A DNA stretch of 64,000 nucleotides from Grimontia hollisae CIP 101886 (GCF_000176515.1 NZ_ADAQ01000013.1:87361-151360); one strand, 5' to 3'. Numbered from the stretch's first letter, positions 45,172-55,076 are shown. Notes: generated from the letters alone by a model not told the origin. A program made the numbers and translations.

Positions 45172-45768
45172 ATGAGTAATATTTTAAAATATGGTGTATT
45201 TGGCCTTTATGCAATTATAATAATTGTGTTTCTTGGGCTTATAGTTTGGAGCCTAAGAAAGCGAGAAGAAAATAGAAAGCGGTTGCAAGCTGATTTGAAG
45301 TCTAAACTAGAAAGCGGTTTTAACTTAACTTCTCAGGATATTGTTTTACTCGGAAGAGCACATGATTTGTCACCGTCTAATTCGAGGTTGGCTCTTTATC
45401 GTCTTTACAAAGACATCTCAGATAGTGATAGCTTCGATAAGCTAAAGGAATTAGTCAGCGAAATCCATAAGGAAGAGCCTTTTGACACTATGCCTGATGA
45501 AGTTAAACCATCGTTGTCTCGTATTTTGGAGCTAACATCAAACACAACCTCTGAAACAGATAAGCACCTTTTAACGCCTATCACAAACATCTTGACCAAA
45601 TATCAAGATCTTGTAGAAGAGCAAAGAAAGACTAAGAAGCAGGCGAGCATTGCGTATTTGATTACAATTATTAGTTTTATTATTGGTACCGTCAGCTTGT
45701 ATTACGCTATAACTGCCCCGACAGCAGCTGATATTGCAATTCAGCTTAGAAAAATGCCTAGAGAATAA
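45172..45768 (+). CDS. Small protein with two membrane segments, unknown function
   Basis: 198 residues. Membrane segments lie at about 8-28 (VFGLYAIIIIVFLGLIVWSL) and 158-182 (IAYLITIISFIIGTVSLYYA). Between them lies a charged, mostly helical region with LKSKLESGFNLTSQDIVLLGRAHDL. The base composition is more AT-rich than the genes on either side, which suits a recent arrival. No family, partner or ribosome-binding site beyond TTTGGAGAA was recognised. The two-TM topology would place the central region on one side of the inner membrane. Confidence 0.7.
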   Translation: MSNILKYGVFGLYAIIIIVFLGLIVWSLRKREENRKRLQADLKSKLESGFNLTSQDIVLLGRAHDLSPSNSRLALYRLYKDISDSDSFDKLKELVSEIHKEEPFDTMPDEVKPSLSRILELTSNTTSETDKHLLTPITNILTKYQDLVEEQRKTKKQASIAYLITIISFIIGTVSLYYAITAPTAADIAIQLRKMPRE

Positions 45769-46054
45769 TTACATCAAGAAATTTAAGAGTGATTCACAAC
45801 GCTTTTCGCTTTCACTTCAGTAGTCGTTTTGAATTATATCACTAAACGATTTTTGTCCCTTTTCCCGGTATTGCTCACTGCAAATGGCGCAAAAGCGATA
45901 GCGAATATCAGTAAAGCAGTGTTGTTCACTTCCCCTTTATTGAGACTGATACGCGACTACATTCATTACTATTGATCAGGGAAGATGATAAAGATATTTA
46001 TCCCGATGGTTGTCAGCGTCTTTCTGCGATACTTGAATACTCTTAGAGGACCAT
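45769..46054. other. Intergenic region with a possible gene remnant
   Basis: At about 45906-46047 a 45-codon frame without a start reads HFPFIETDTRLHSLLLIRED and DIYPDGCQRLSAILEYS before its stop. It looks protein-like and may be the tail of a lost gene. No family could be named. Confidence 0.3.
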
Positions 46055-46083
46055 AAAAAAGGGGACAGCGACGCTGTCCCCTT
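46055..46083 (-). terminator. Rho-independent terminator of the aerobactin operon
   Basis: GGGGACAGCG (46061-46070) and CGCTGTCCCC (46072-46081) form a long stem. On the minus strand six Ts follow (complement of 46055-46060). It lies 30 bases past the iutA stop. Confidence 0.88.
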
Positions 46084-46112
46084 GATGGATATTCAACAGA
46101 TTTGATCGATGG

Positions 46113-48347
46113 TTAATAAGAAAGGCTATAGTTCAGCGTATAAGTACGCCCACGACCTCTGTAATCAAACATCTCTTCAGGGCCATAATAACTGTACCAG
46201 CCTTTTGCACGTTGTCCCCATACCGTGGTGTAGTCTTCGTTCAGCAGGTTTTGGATGCCAAAGCCGAGGCGTCCTTTTGGCAGCTCAACCGTACCGATAA
46301 GATCAAACAGGCTGTAACCGTCAATTTTACCGTTATTCTCATCGCTCAGATCAAACAGGGTTTGATTCTGGAGCCGGACTGAATAATTGTCTTCGTACCA
46401 GCCTAACCATGCTCCGGCCTTTGAGGCGCTGGCGTAGTTGACCGACATCTTCGACCATTTTCCTTCACTGTCCTGCTCTTCTGAATCAACCCAGTGTCCG
46501 GTTAAGCCGGTTTGCAGGTTGTCCGTGAGCCAGTATGCAACTTCAGCTTCAATTCCGTAGATGCGTTTTTTGGCGTCGTTTACATCGATATTCAGGGTTT
46601 GTCTGTTATATTTCAGTGTTTTGTCTGATTCAGAGATATAAGCTGCCGCTTGCCAGCTCAGTGCATCCAAGTATTGTCGTGCGCCGATCTCGACGCTGTT
46701 GGTTTTAATGCCCTGCATCTTAGAACTGGAGACATTGATGCTGTCGGTCAGTGTGTGGTGACCATTGGCATCCGGGGCGCTGTAATTGCCCTGGCCATAG
46801 TATTTTGCAGGGTCTGCGAGATCAAAACCCTGTGAGAAGTTGGCCCAGATCTGGGCGTTTTTCGAGAGTTTATATACGGTTCCAAGGTTGAACAGGCCAA
46901 TAGTATAGTCGGTCGATCCTCCCGGAACGGCGTCTGCTGAGGTGCCATTACCCTGCGCAATTTGCTGTTGGACGGATGCGGCAACGAAGTCATCGATGGT
47001 ATTTTGCATCCACTGGTAACGATATCCCCCAGACAGCGACCAGTCGTCCGTCAATTGATAGTCAGCTTGTACGAAGCCTGCGACTGATGCGACTTCTGTA
47101 CCGGGATAACGCCCGATCTTGGCCTCAGTCCGGTTAATCAACCCGCCGCTCTGATAGCTCAGGTTGCGGTCGAACAACGCCTGATTGGACGTGAGTTTGT
47201 CAAGATAGCTGTCAATACCGTACGTGAGCGTGAGGTTATCCATTGATTTGACCATGGCGGCACGAAGAGTGAGCACATCCGTGTTTTGTTCGGATGCCGC
47301 AAGGTAAGAGCCATAAATAAACGGAATAAATGAAAACTCTTCGCGGCGGAAAGAAGCCTGGAGAAACAGATCCTGCCCCAGTACATTGTTGTGATGGTAA
47401 TTGGCATTCAACATCAAGCGCTCTGTGCCACCTTGCCTGTCTGAGCTGAAGCCTTTACGGGTTTCTATCAGGCTGGTATCGGCAGGATTACCGGTAATGT
47501 TGTTCGGCGCACCGGCAAGGTTTTCACCAAAGTAAATGCCATAAGGGCTATCCTGCTTGCTGGAGTAATACTGGGCCAGCAGTTGGATGCTCTGGGCACT
47601 GTCTGGTGTGATGTTGAGTGTGCCGAGCACGTCTACAACCTCATTAAACTGCAGGGACCCCTGGGTGATGTCTGGCACATTGATGTTTCCGTCGGCATCA
47701 AAGGCACCTTTGTTTTCACCATAGACCACAGACACACGGCCTTTTACCTTGTCGTTTCCGCCGCTGACTGACTGTGCGATTTTGTAGTCAAAATCCTCTC
47801 CGCCGTTGAAGCCGCTGGTGGCGCCAGCATAGCTTTCAAAGGCCAGTTCGCTGGCGTCTGCACGCTTGGTGACAATGTTAATGATCCCGCCCGTTGCCCC
47901 TGCGCCGTAGATAGATGATGCCCCCGACAACACTTCAATGGACGCGATATTGAAAGGATCAATCGCATCCAACTGTCGACTGACAGAGCGGGAGGAGTTG
48001 AGGGAAACACCATCAATCATGACCAACATCGGGCGGCCACGCATATTCTGGCCAAAGTTTGTCCGTCCCTGACTGCTTACATCCAGTGCAGGCACGGCGC
48101 TCGCCAGTATTTCACTGAGGTTTTTACCGCCCCGGTATTGCTGTTCGATTTGTTCGCTGTCAACGACCCATACTGTTCCGGCGATATCCGAAATCACTTT
48201 TTCGCTTCGACCGGTAATAACTACTGTATCCAGTGGGGCGCGTCCTTCAGTATCTGTTGATGCTGATACCACTGGTGACTGGGTAGTGATAGCAGCACAA
48301 ATGGCCAGGGTGAAGGGGTTGGTTATAAACGTCCTTGATAATTTCAC
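46113..48347 (-). CDS. iutA: TonB-dependent ferric aerobactin receptor (IutA-like)
   Basis: 744 residues. Signal peptide (MKLSRTFITNPFTLAICAAITTQSPVVSA), then TonB box LDTVVITG, and a plug domain with GQNMRGRPMLVMIDGVSLN, IEVLSGASSIYGAGATGGIINIVTK, and a 22-strand barrel that ends YTLNYSLSY. It imports iron-loaded siderophore across the outer membrane with TonB energy. As the last gene of the iucABCD operon its ligand should be aerobactin. The start is GTG at 48347 after AAGG. A gap of 114 bases separates it from the fhuF-like gene. An ATGCAT inverted repeat (48428-48445) lies in that gap, so an extra promoter is possible. Confidence 0.88.
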   Translation of the reverse strand: MKLSRTFITNPFTLAICAAITTQSPVVSASTDTEGRAPLDTVVITGRSEKVISDIAGTVWVVDSEQIEQQYRGGKNLSEILASAVPALDVSSQGRTNFGQNMRGRPMLVMIDGVSLNSSRSVSRQLDAIDPFNIASIEVLSGASSIYGAGATGGIINIVTKRADASELAFESYAGATSGFNGGEDFDYKIAQSVSGGNDKVKGRVSVVYGENKGAFDADGNINVPDITQGSLQFNEVVDVLGTLNITPDSAQSIQLLAQYYSSKQDSPYGIYFGENLAGAPNNITGNPADTSLIETRKGFSSDRQGGTERLMLNANYHHNNVLGQDLFLQASFRREEFSFIPFIYGSYLAASEQNTDVLTLRAAMVKSMDNLTLTYGIDSYLDKLTSNQALFDRNLSYQSGGLINRTEAKIGRYPGTEVASVAGFVQADYQLTDDWSLSGGYRYQWMQNTIDDFVAASVQQQIAQGNGTSADAVPGGSTDYTIGLFNLGTVYKLSKNAQIWANFSQGFDLADPAKYYGQGNYSAPDANGHHTLTDSINVSSSKMQGIKTNSVEIGARQYLDALSWQAAAYISESDKTLKYNRQTLNIDVNDAKKRIYGIEAEVAYWLTDNLQTGLTGHWVDSEEQDSEGKWSKMSVNYASASKAGAWLGWYEDNYSVRLQNQTLFDLSDENNGKIDGYSLFDLIGTVELPKGRLGFGIQNLLNEDYTTVWGQRAKGWYSYYGPEEMFDYRGRGRTYTLNYSLSY

Positions 48348-48461
48348 TTCTAATTACCTTATATTTATCGTTTCAATCATTGCGATACCTGTGCCCTTGT
48401 TTAAAAGACGTATCGCGCAGACACTAGATGCATAAATGAATGCATTTAATAGTGATTCGTA

Positions 48462-49229
48462 TTACTTTATTTCTGTAAAAAAACGTTGGTGAACAAGCGC
48501 TATTTGTTCTTGTTCACTGCGTCGGTGGCAGGTGCCACAAAGTGTGTTCCTGTTGCCGGGCAGGGCATATTTGAGGCAGCAACCCAGCCTGCGTGGTACA
48601 CAGAGGCTTTTCCCGTTCTCTCTGATAACCAGCCACTTGACACTTTGCGACAGTGGCGAGGGAAAGTGGGCAAAGAATGCGGTCAATTGATTATTGATGG
48701 CTTCTCCACCCGCGCCGAGATTCTGTAAGCGATGCCAGGGGGCTGCCAGCGCCAATGCGGTGTTACTCCAAAGAACACGGGGAGGGACAGAAAAGTGCCG
48801 TCGAAACAGTGTGTAGCAGGCATTGGCGACAGCCGTCGTGGTTTCAATAAACAACGCCGGATTGGTGTGTTCCCCAAAAGGTTGTGTTGTCCATCCCAGA
48901 CAACCTTTTTCTACGTCATATCCCAGCTTTTGCCACTGTTCAGGCTGCCTTCCTGACAGCAGGTACACGGCCACTAAAGGAGAGAGCAGGTTAGCTATCC
49001 ATTGCTTATGGACCAATGAGGCGGCCACTTTGGTAGTGGGGGCCTGATGCGTATCCTGAAAAGCAACAACGGTGCGTCTGGCAACGAGGTCGTCTTTCAA
49101 CAAACTCCCCAAAGGCACGGCCTTCTCCGGGGCGACTTGCCAACGCCACGCTGGGTTAAGCAGCGCCAACCGCGTATTCAGCGTGCCTTCTTGCAGTTCG
49201 GGCAGCAGGGCGCAAAAAGCGTGGTTCAT
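48462..49229 (-). CDS. FhuF-like siderophore-iron reductase
   Basis: 255 residues. The C-terminus has the FhuF [2Fe-2S] motif Cys-Cys-x10-Cys-x2-Cys (GCCLKYALPGNRNTLCGTC). The rest has the usual weakly conserved helical pattern, with LASLVHKQWIANLLSPLVAVYLLSG-like segments. Such enzymes reduce ferric siderophore in the cytoplasm and free the iron. It overlaps iucD by four bases (ATGA) and precedes iutA. The E. coli aerobactin operon has no such gene, so this one carries its own release step. Confidence 0.82.
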   Translation of the reverse strand: MNHAFCALLPELQEGTLNTRLALLNPAWRWQVAPEKAVPLGSLLKDDLVARRTVVAFQDTHQAPTTKVAASLVHKQWIANLLSPLVAVYLLSGRQPEQWQKLGYDVEKGCLGWTTQPFGEHTNPALFIETTTAVANACYTLFRRHFSVPPRVLWSNTALALAAPWHRLQNLGAGGEAINNQLTAFFAHFPSPLSQSVKWLVIRENGKSLCVPRRLGCCLKYALPGNRNTLCGTCHRRSEQEQIALVHQRFFTEIK

Positions 49230-50536
49230 GCGAAAGCCTCAACAAGGGATGTTGGGCTTATCCACTCGATAAGCGCGGGTCCTGCTTCTGTGTTGAATAC
49301 AGGTTTTTGGCACAACCGGTTAATGATTTGTGCTGATCGCCATGCCATCAGGCTGAGCTGAGGCTCGGCAATGCCGTGGCTGTGCATACCGACATTCACG
49401 GCAAATATCCTGTTCGTGTCGCTGTGTGCCCACTCCACCTCGAAATATTGGTTTAGCTGGAACCTGCCTTCACTGTCGGCATTGATAAGCGGCCTCAGTC
49501 CATCAAGGCAACGTGGCGTGCGGCTTTCATACCCTGTGGCGAGTATGATGATGTCGGCATCAAGCCGTTCTAGTTGGTTAGCCAGCCCATTCTCAAGAAA
49601 CAGTTCATACCCTCCTTTGTGAGAGAGAAGCTGTGTCACCGTGCGGTGGGGAAGGAGGCGAACCCACTTCTCTTCGTTGTTGACATCAAACCGCTGGTAA
49701 AGCTCGCGATAGATTTCCAATAACGCTTTCTGGGTAACGCCATCTGAGGTCAGCTTTTGCATGCTGACTTCGCGGGCTTTTACGTCTGGCGAAAGGGTAA
49801 GAAACGCTTCTACATAGTCCGGTGTGAAATACTCGTTGGTAAAAGCGGCTTCATCCAGAGGCTGATAATTCGGCCTGCGGGATACCCAATCGAGCTTTGC
49901 GGGCTTGCCCCAGGTGCCACGCAATGCATTAATGAAAACATCCGCACCACTTTGGCCGCCACCAATGATAGCGACCCGTTTTCCGGTGAAATCCCGTGGG
50001 CTGAGGGCGATTTCCGCGGCATGGAAAATGTGTTCGCCAATGTAGGGCTTCATGCACTCTGGCACATGCGGGGATTTTCCGGTGCCAAGGCACAGGTTGC
50101 GGGCAAGCGTTGTGCCTTTGTCGGTGTGGATGTGGAACACCCCGTCGGCAAACTCGATTTTTTCAACGCAGGTTGAGAATGCAATATTGGGTAATTTTTC
50201 TGAGGCCCAGTAGAGATAATCGGAAAACTCTGTTCGTGAAATACAACCCAACTCAGCCGTCAGGAAGCGATAGATGCGTTTCTTTTCCACCAGATAGGCG
50301 AGGAATGAATACGGGCTTTGGGGGAAAACCGGCGTCACCAGATCTTTCAGGAAAGTGGTTTGCATGTGGGTATCATCAAGCAGCATTCCCGGGTGCCAAC
50401 TCACGCTATCCCGACTTTCAAAAAAGCAGCTACTCGTTTCCGGTACTTGTTGTAAAAGCGCCGCAACACTGAGGTTAAAGGGCCCGGCTCCAATGCCTGC
50501 TAAATCTAAAACCTGAGAAGATATCGTCGTTGTCAT
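49226..50536 (-). CDS. iucD: L-lysine N6-monooxygenase (aerobactin synthesis)
   Basis: 436 residues. The FAD motif is LAGIGAGPFNLSVAALL, the substrate/FAD region DTHMQTTFLKDLVTPVFPQSP, the NADPH motif VAIIGGGQSGADVF, and the C-terminal signature is DADIIILATGYESRTP. It hydroxylates lysine at N6, the first step of aerobactin synthesis. ATG 50536 follows AAAGGACAG, 13 bases after the iucC stop; the frame is open for 32 more codons upstream within iucC but without a start signal. Confidence 0.93.
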   Translation of the reverse strand: MTTTISSQVLDLAGIGAGPFNLSVAALLQQVPETSSCFFESRDSVSWHPGMLLDDTHMQTTFLKDLVTPVFPQSPYSFLAYLVEKKRIYRFLTAELGCISRTEFSDYLYWASEKLPNIAFSTCVEKIEFADGVFHIHTDKGTTLARNLCLGTGKSPHVPECMKPYIGEHIFHAAEIALSPRDFTGKRVAIIGGGQSGADVFINALRGTWGKPAKLDWVSRRPNYQPLDEAAFTNEYFTPDYVEAFLTLSPDVKAREVSMQKLTSDGVTQKALLEIYRELYQRFDVNNEEKWVRLLPHRTVTQLLSHKGGYELFLENGLANQLERLDADIIILATGYESRTPRCLDGLRPLINADSEGRFQLNQYFEVEWAHSDTNRIFAVNVGMHSHGIAEPQLSLMAWRSAQIINRLCQKPVFNTEAGPALIEWISPTSLVEAFA

Positions 50537-50549
50537 TTTTCTGTCCTTT

Positions 50550-52310
50550 TCAATGGGTGACCAGATACAACGGATTGTCGATGAAATGCTCCATCTGCGG
50601 CAGCATGCGATCTGCACTGTTTTCTGTCGCATGACGGAACTTGGCGAGGTTCAGCCCCAATCGACGGATTTTAGGGCGGAACAAATCGAGCAACTGGAAA
50701 CGCGCTTCCAACTCGGGGTGTGATTGCATGTAAGCTTGCAATTCCTGGGCAAGCAGTTTGTAAAAGCGGTGTTCGCTGACGCCGGTTTTTTCTGCAAGGG
50801 GCGAGATAAAACGCAGCACAGTAACGAAATGACCGGTTTGCAAATCGTGAATGATCAGATCTGGAGGCAAGGTGACGGTGACATCTTTAACCGCCTGTGG
50901 AAGGCTGTCTTGCTCGGGAATATCACCCTGCATCAGGCGCATGTCACCTTGGAAATCTTTTAACAGAATCCGTTTCGGGGTGCTGTTTTCCAGTACCAGC
51001 GTCACGTTCTGCCCATGGGCGATGAGTGATACACCGTATTTCGCCAACAGATGGTAATAAGGGATCACCACGGCCCGGAACAGCTGTGAAAGCCAGTCTT
51101 TGGCAGATAAGCCCGATGCGCGGATGTAAGCGCCAATCAGAGGGTTGCCAGCACTGTCAGACTCCATCAGCGCTGCCATCAGGATAGCCTGCTCGCCGGG
51201 CCGGGTTTTTGTGCTGGCAGATTCCCGCCAGATGGCACCGCACAGTTCGTGGTATCGGTAAGGTGCCTTTTCGAGCGAGTCATACACTGTGTGTGAAACG
51301 GTCAAACCCGCAGGTTCTTGCAATACGTCTGTGCCCAGCGAGATAAAAAGGGGATCGCTTTTCACGGTGTTCTCCAGCCATGCAGACGCCTGCGGTCCGG
51401 CTTGAATGTAGCGTGATGGCATTCCCCGGTAGCAGGAAGTATTCATGATGGTGAGCGGCAACTTGATGTCGTAGCGCGCTGGGCGTGACACATTGGTCAG
51501 TGTGCGCAGACTCAGCTGTGGCAGAAATGCATCCCCGAACGTGCCAAGGTAAACCATTTCTTTTCTGGCAAGTTCAGCCACAAACAACAAAGACAGCTTG
51601 TTGTCCCACTGCCATGGATGCACCGGAAGCAACAGGAAGTTTGCCGGGTTAAGACCAAGCATCTCCAGATCACAACGGACAGAGGCCAAATCGTCGTCAG
51701 AGAGCGCGTTTTGATAGAGATGGTTCCAGTTAAGGTATTCTGAGATAGCGCCAGTGACTAAGGTGTGGTTTACCGCTATCCAGCACAGCTGAAACGGCTC
51801 TTCGCTTTCTGGCGCAAAATGGCGTAAATCCTCACTTCCCCAGGCACGCCGCCCTTTGTTAAAGACAAACTTGGGGTGGCCGTCAAACAGGCATTGTTGC
51901 TTTTCGAGTGATAACCGGGCAAAGGCATCAGCGTCGAGATGCTCCCTGAGCTGCATTAACTTGCAATCGCCCAGCAGGGTGGCGTAAAGATCTTCCAGGT
52001 GCTCTGCCAGCGTATCGTCATCCAATCCCAGTACGGTTTTGCAATCCAGCATAAAGCGGCTTGCTTCAACTGGCAGGTTATGTTCCCCGTTATCCTCCCG
52101 GCGAATACTCCCGGGCAGGATATTGAGCTGTCCCCAGATGTTGCGTTTGCCTTTCACCCGGTAACGCACGCCAGCGGGCAGAGTAAGGCAGTGTTCTTGA
52201 CCGACAGGTTCGAGTTTGAACGCCTGTTCGTATTCCAGCTCGCTGATGAGCTTGGCAACCAACGCCCGGTTTGCTGCGGGCCAGAAACGGTGAAGGGCAT
52301 TCTGTTCCAT
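50550..52310 (-). CDS. iucC: Aerobactin synthetase IucC (NIS synthetase)
   Basis: 586 residues. It shares long strings with E. coli IucC: GHPKFVFNKGRRAWG, LPVHPWQW, SLRTLTN, DIKLPLTIMNTSCYRG, LIAHGQN, LLKDFQGDMRLMQ and LIHDLQTGHFVTVLRFISPL. It joins the second N6-acetyl-N6-hydroxylysine to citryl-hydroxylysine with ATP. I start at ATG 52310, which shares bases with the iucB stop (TAATG); an ATG two codons earlier (52316) is also possible. It lies in the order iucA-B-C-D. Confidence 0.95.
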   Translation of the reverse strand: MEQNALHRFWPAANRALVAKLISELEYEQAFKLEPVGQEHCLTLPAGVRYRVKGKRNIWGQLNILPGSIRREDNGEHNLPVEASRFMLDCKTVLGLDDDTLAEHLEDLYATLLGDCKLMQLREHLDADAFARLSLEKQQCLFDGHPKFVFNKGRRAWGSEDLRHFAPESEEPFQLCWIAVNHTLVTGAISEYLNWNHLYQNALSDDDLASVRCDLEMLGLNPANFLLLPVHPWQWDNKLSLLFVAELARKEMVYLGTFGDAFLPQLSLRTLTNVSRPARYDIKLPLTIMNTSCYRGMPSRYIQAGPQASAWLENTVKSDPLFISLGTDVLQEPAGLTVSHTVYDSLEKAPYRYHELCGAIWRESASTKTRPGEQAILMAALMESDSAGNPLIGAYIRASGLSAKDWLSQLFRAVVIPYYHLLAKYGVSLIAHGQNVTLVLENSTPKRILLKDFQGDMRLMQGDIPEQDSLPQAVKDVTVTLPPDLIIHDLQTGHFVTVLRFISPLAEKTGVSEHRFYKLLAQELQAYMQSHPELEARFQLLDLFRPKIRRLGLNLAKFRHATENSADRMLPQMEHFIDNPLYLVTH

Positions 52311-53248
52311 TACCATTGCTCCCGGAAAAAAGCATAACGGGAAGTCATCATTAATGCCGCGCGTTTGTGGGGGAAATCGAACAGGAACTTCTGTTTGTAG
52401 CCGACGCTTTTAATGCGGTTGAACAGCCTTGTGTTGTCATAACGCGGCTCAAGCACGACACGCATTGTTCTGCAGTCGTCAAGGAACAGGTAATGGGTGA
52501 TGGCGCGCATCCACATATTGAAATACCGTTCGCCACGGAACGCCTCTTCACCGACCAGCACGTGGATGCCACGATCAAAAGGCTGGCTGTCATAGTAAGG
52601 GGCCAACCTGTCTTCGCTGACCCAATACGCTTCGATGTACCCAAAGGGTTGGCCGTCAAACTCACCGATTAGCGGCAAAGTGTGCGGGTCTGACAACCGC
52701 CCATTGATATAGTCGAGAAGTGCTTCTTCTGACCATGCCTGCTCCCAGAAATCGGCCACCCGTGGGCAGTTCATCCAGCGGGTGAAACGGGGCATATCCT
52801 TTTCAGGTTCAAAAAGACGATAGCTGACTGTTATGCCGTTCAGAGGGTCAGTCCGCTGGTACACGTAACCTTTTGGAGAAGCCGGACGTTTGGGATGAAA
52901 ACCCGATTGCTTCGTGCTTTGAACCGGCAACGCGGGGTAGCGATCCGTCGGCATATGACAAAGACCTGTCGCGGGTAATTGATAAAACTGAGAGCGGGTC
53001 AGGACATCATCAAGAAACATGTAAAGCCAGTGTGAAGGGGCAATGTGAGAATTCCAGCGCTCACGCGGTAATTGCACTGCCGGTGATTTAGGGTTCACGC
53101 AAAAGTAGTGATCTAAGGCGCTGGCAAGGCTATCTCCACTGTTTTTTTCTCCGGCTGCAATCAGCATTTCTGGCTCCAGCAAAGGAAAAATATCGTCTAA
53201 GTGATGCTTGTCGGTAGTCGGGGAGAGGGACAGCTGGCAATCAGACAT
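52310..53248 (-). CDS. iucB: N6-hydroxylysine O/N-acetyltransferase IucB
   Basis: 312 residues of the RhbD/IucB GNAT family. The C-terminal acetyltransferase domain has PRVADFWEQAWSEEALLDYI, LPLIGEFDGQPFGYIEAYWV, IHVLVGEEAFRGERYFNMWM and VVLEPRYDNTRLFNRIKSVGY (acetyl-CoA site). It acetylates N6-hydroxylysine. The start ATG (53248) overlaps the iucA stop by 8 bases (ATGTCTGA) and follows AAGGAAG. A longer frame to 53290 lies inside iucA and is unlikely. Confidence 0.92.
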   Translation of the reverse strand: MSDCQLSLSPTTDKHHLDDIFPLLEPEMLIAAGEKNSGDSLASALDHYFCVNPKSPAVQLPRERWNSHIAPSHWLYMFLDDVLTRSQFYQLPATGLCHMPTDRYPALPVQSTKQSGFHPKRPASPKGYVYQRTDPLNGITVSYRLFEPEKDMPRFTRWMNCPRVADFWEQAWSEEALLDYINGRLSDPHTLPLIGEFDGQPFGYIEAYWVSEDRLAPYYDSQPFDRGIHVLVGEEAFRGERYFNMWMRAITHYLFLDDCRTMRVVLEPRYDNTRLFNRIKSVGYKQKFLFDFPHKRAALMMTSRYAFFREQW

Positions 53249-55076
53249 AGTGGGCTTCCTTTTCACTTGATGGACGGTTGTCGGTTGCATGGCATACCAG
53301 TGGATTCGGCAGGTCGAAATAGATCACTTTCGGATCGGGAATGGCGTTTTCATTCAGATCTTGCAGATAACAGTAGAAATTACCTTTGCAGCATAGGGCT
53401 GGGCTCTCCAGCACATAGTTAAGACAATGGGTATCTACCAGCTTTCCTTTTAAGGATTTCAGATAGGCACGCAGCCTTTCCAGTAACGCGCCTTCAGACA
53501 CACCGCAATGAAGGGACAGTGATGCAATGACGCTAAATGTGGAGTTGATAATCAAGTAATAAGGGAAATAGCGCAGTACCTTTTCCTGCTCCCAGTGGTT
53601 TTCCAAATCTTGGGTGTCGTCAATCAATATGTCCGGGAAAAGGGTGTAGGCAAGGTCGGTATAACCGGTGCCCTGACAATCCCGGTAATACATCCCCACC
53701 GGCATGCCATCTTGCAGGCGCATGACAATGTTTTGCTGGTGGGCCAGACAGACAATGCCGCCGTTTCCCTGTAAAGAGAAAAGCGAGCCCACTACCTGAT
53801 GACAATAGTTGTCAAACCACTTGATAGCCGCATTTTCGGGTGTCGTTGCCAAGTGGGCTGCAAGCTGTTTAACCCGTGCCGCCAAGAGGCTGTCCCTACC
53901 AAAGGGGTGTTGCTGGCAGAGGGTCGCCAGTACCACGGCTTCTTCATCCGGCGTTTTTGCCAGCAGGTTGTCTCTCAGGGCAACCAGAGATTCATCAATG
54001 ACGTTCCCATGTGTATCCAACAAGGCCAGAAAACCGGGTTCCTGCATCACCTCAAAACCGTCAGGAAGGGCGGCGTCAACCTGTGCGAATCCGGCTGACT
54101 GGAAAATCTGGTTGAGGCGGGTACCGCGCATCACTTCTTTCAAAGACAGCGTACGAATCGAGTTGGTCAGCTTTACACTCAAGGAGAATTTCAGCTGGAA
54201 AGGCAGACCGGGGCTGTAAACGGAACGGGTGGAAGTAGTGGGGTACCAGTACTGGCCCATTTCACCCAAATCAAGGAGTAAGCCGCGGGATTGGTAATTT
54301 TTGATATCCGGATGCTTCAACAACACTTCGGCTTGCCAGGGGTGCGCGGGGAAAAGCGCGAAACCGTCGGGGATAGCGCGGGCGGCTTCGCTGAGTGCCA
54401 TGTCGGCATCGGCCAGCGCATTGACAGGGTGATGGGGAGCGTTTTGTCCGTTGCTTTCTCTGGCCTCTTTCCCGAGATCTTCCCCAGTATAGTGGCTCAG
54501 GGTCAGCCATTTCGCGACCGCAAACCAGCGCAAGGGGAATTTCCCACCAAACTCTGGCGAGTAGCGTTTGGCGTCATGCTGTGAAAATTGCTCGCGGCTT
54601 TTGGGCGCGGGATGCACTGAGTGGCCGGCAAGTAACCCCTGCTCGGCTTGTTCGAATCGTAAAGTAGTGCTGAACAGAGCCTCCAGATTTGGCTGATGGG
54701 TGATGGCATTGTGTGTATTTCTCTGGCTCTCCAATACCCGTGCAACAAAGGCATTTTTTTGTTGTTCCGTCAGGTTGCCAACCAGTGCCGGTTCAGATAC
54801 CACCTTGAACAGAACATCCGAAAAGGAGAGAGGTGTAGCCCTATCCTTGGTGACCAGATAGGCAGGCATTTTGTATTCGTGGAGGCCTAATGTTGAGTAT
54901 TTGCTGATCTGATAGGCGATATGGTAATGGTCGTTAACCGGAATCTGAAGCTGGTAATGATCTTCGCCAGTTTTTTTCGCCCCAACCTTAGGGCATTCGC
55001 GCAAGAAGGCATTTAGAAAGCAGGCAATCGCGACATCTGAGCCTTTCAATCCATAGCAATGTTGTTGATCTTCCAT
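53241..55076 (-). CDS. iucA: Citryl-hydroxylysine synthetase IucA (NIS synthetase)
   Basis: 611 residues. Matches E. coli IucA through GHSVHPAPKSREQF, FPLRWFAV, LFPAHPWQ, KFSLSVKLTNSIRTLSLKEV, LAHQQNIVMRL, MYYRDCQGTGY, LNYVLESPALCCKGNF and VIYFDLPNPL. Joins N6-acetyl-N6-hydroxylysine to citrate. It is the first gene of the iucABCD-fhuF-iutA operon, with a Fur box just upstream. The start is ATG 55076 (GTG 55082 is two codons earlier). The preceding fhuB stop is about 130 bases away, so iucA may also receive readthrough. Confidence 0.94.
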   Translation of the reverse strand: MEDQQHCYGLKGSDVAIACFLNAFLRECPKVGAKKTGEDHYQLQIPVNDHYHIAYQISKYSTLGLHEYKMPAYLVTKDRATPLSFSDVLFKVVSEPALVGNLTEQQKNAFVARVLESQRNTHNAITHQPNLEALFSTTLRFEQAEQGLLAGHSVHPAPKSREQFSQHDAKRYSPEFGGKFPLRWFAVAKWLTLSHYTGEDLGKEARESNGQNAPHHPVNALADADMALSEAARAIPDGFALFPAHPWQAEVLLKHPDIKNYQSRGLLLDLGEMGQYWYPTTSTRSVYSPGLPFQLKFSLSVKLTNSIRTLSLKEVMRGTRLNQIFQSAGFAQVDAALPDGFEVMQEPGFLALLDTHGNVIDESLVALRDNLLAKTPDEEAVVLATLCQQHPFGRDSLLAARVKQLAAHLATTPENAAIKWFDNYCHQVVGSLFSLQGNGGIVCLAHQQNIVMRLQDGMPVGMYYRDCQGTGYTDLAYTLFPDILIDDTQDLENHWEQEKVLRYFPYYLIINSTFSVIASLSLHCGVSEGALLERLRAYLKSLKGKLVDTHCLNYVLESPALCCKGNFYCYLQDLNENAIPDPKVIYFDLPNPLVCHATDNRPSSEKEAHYV

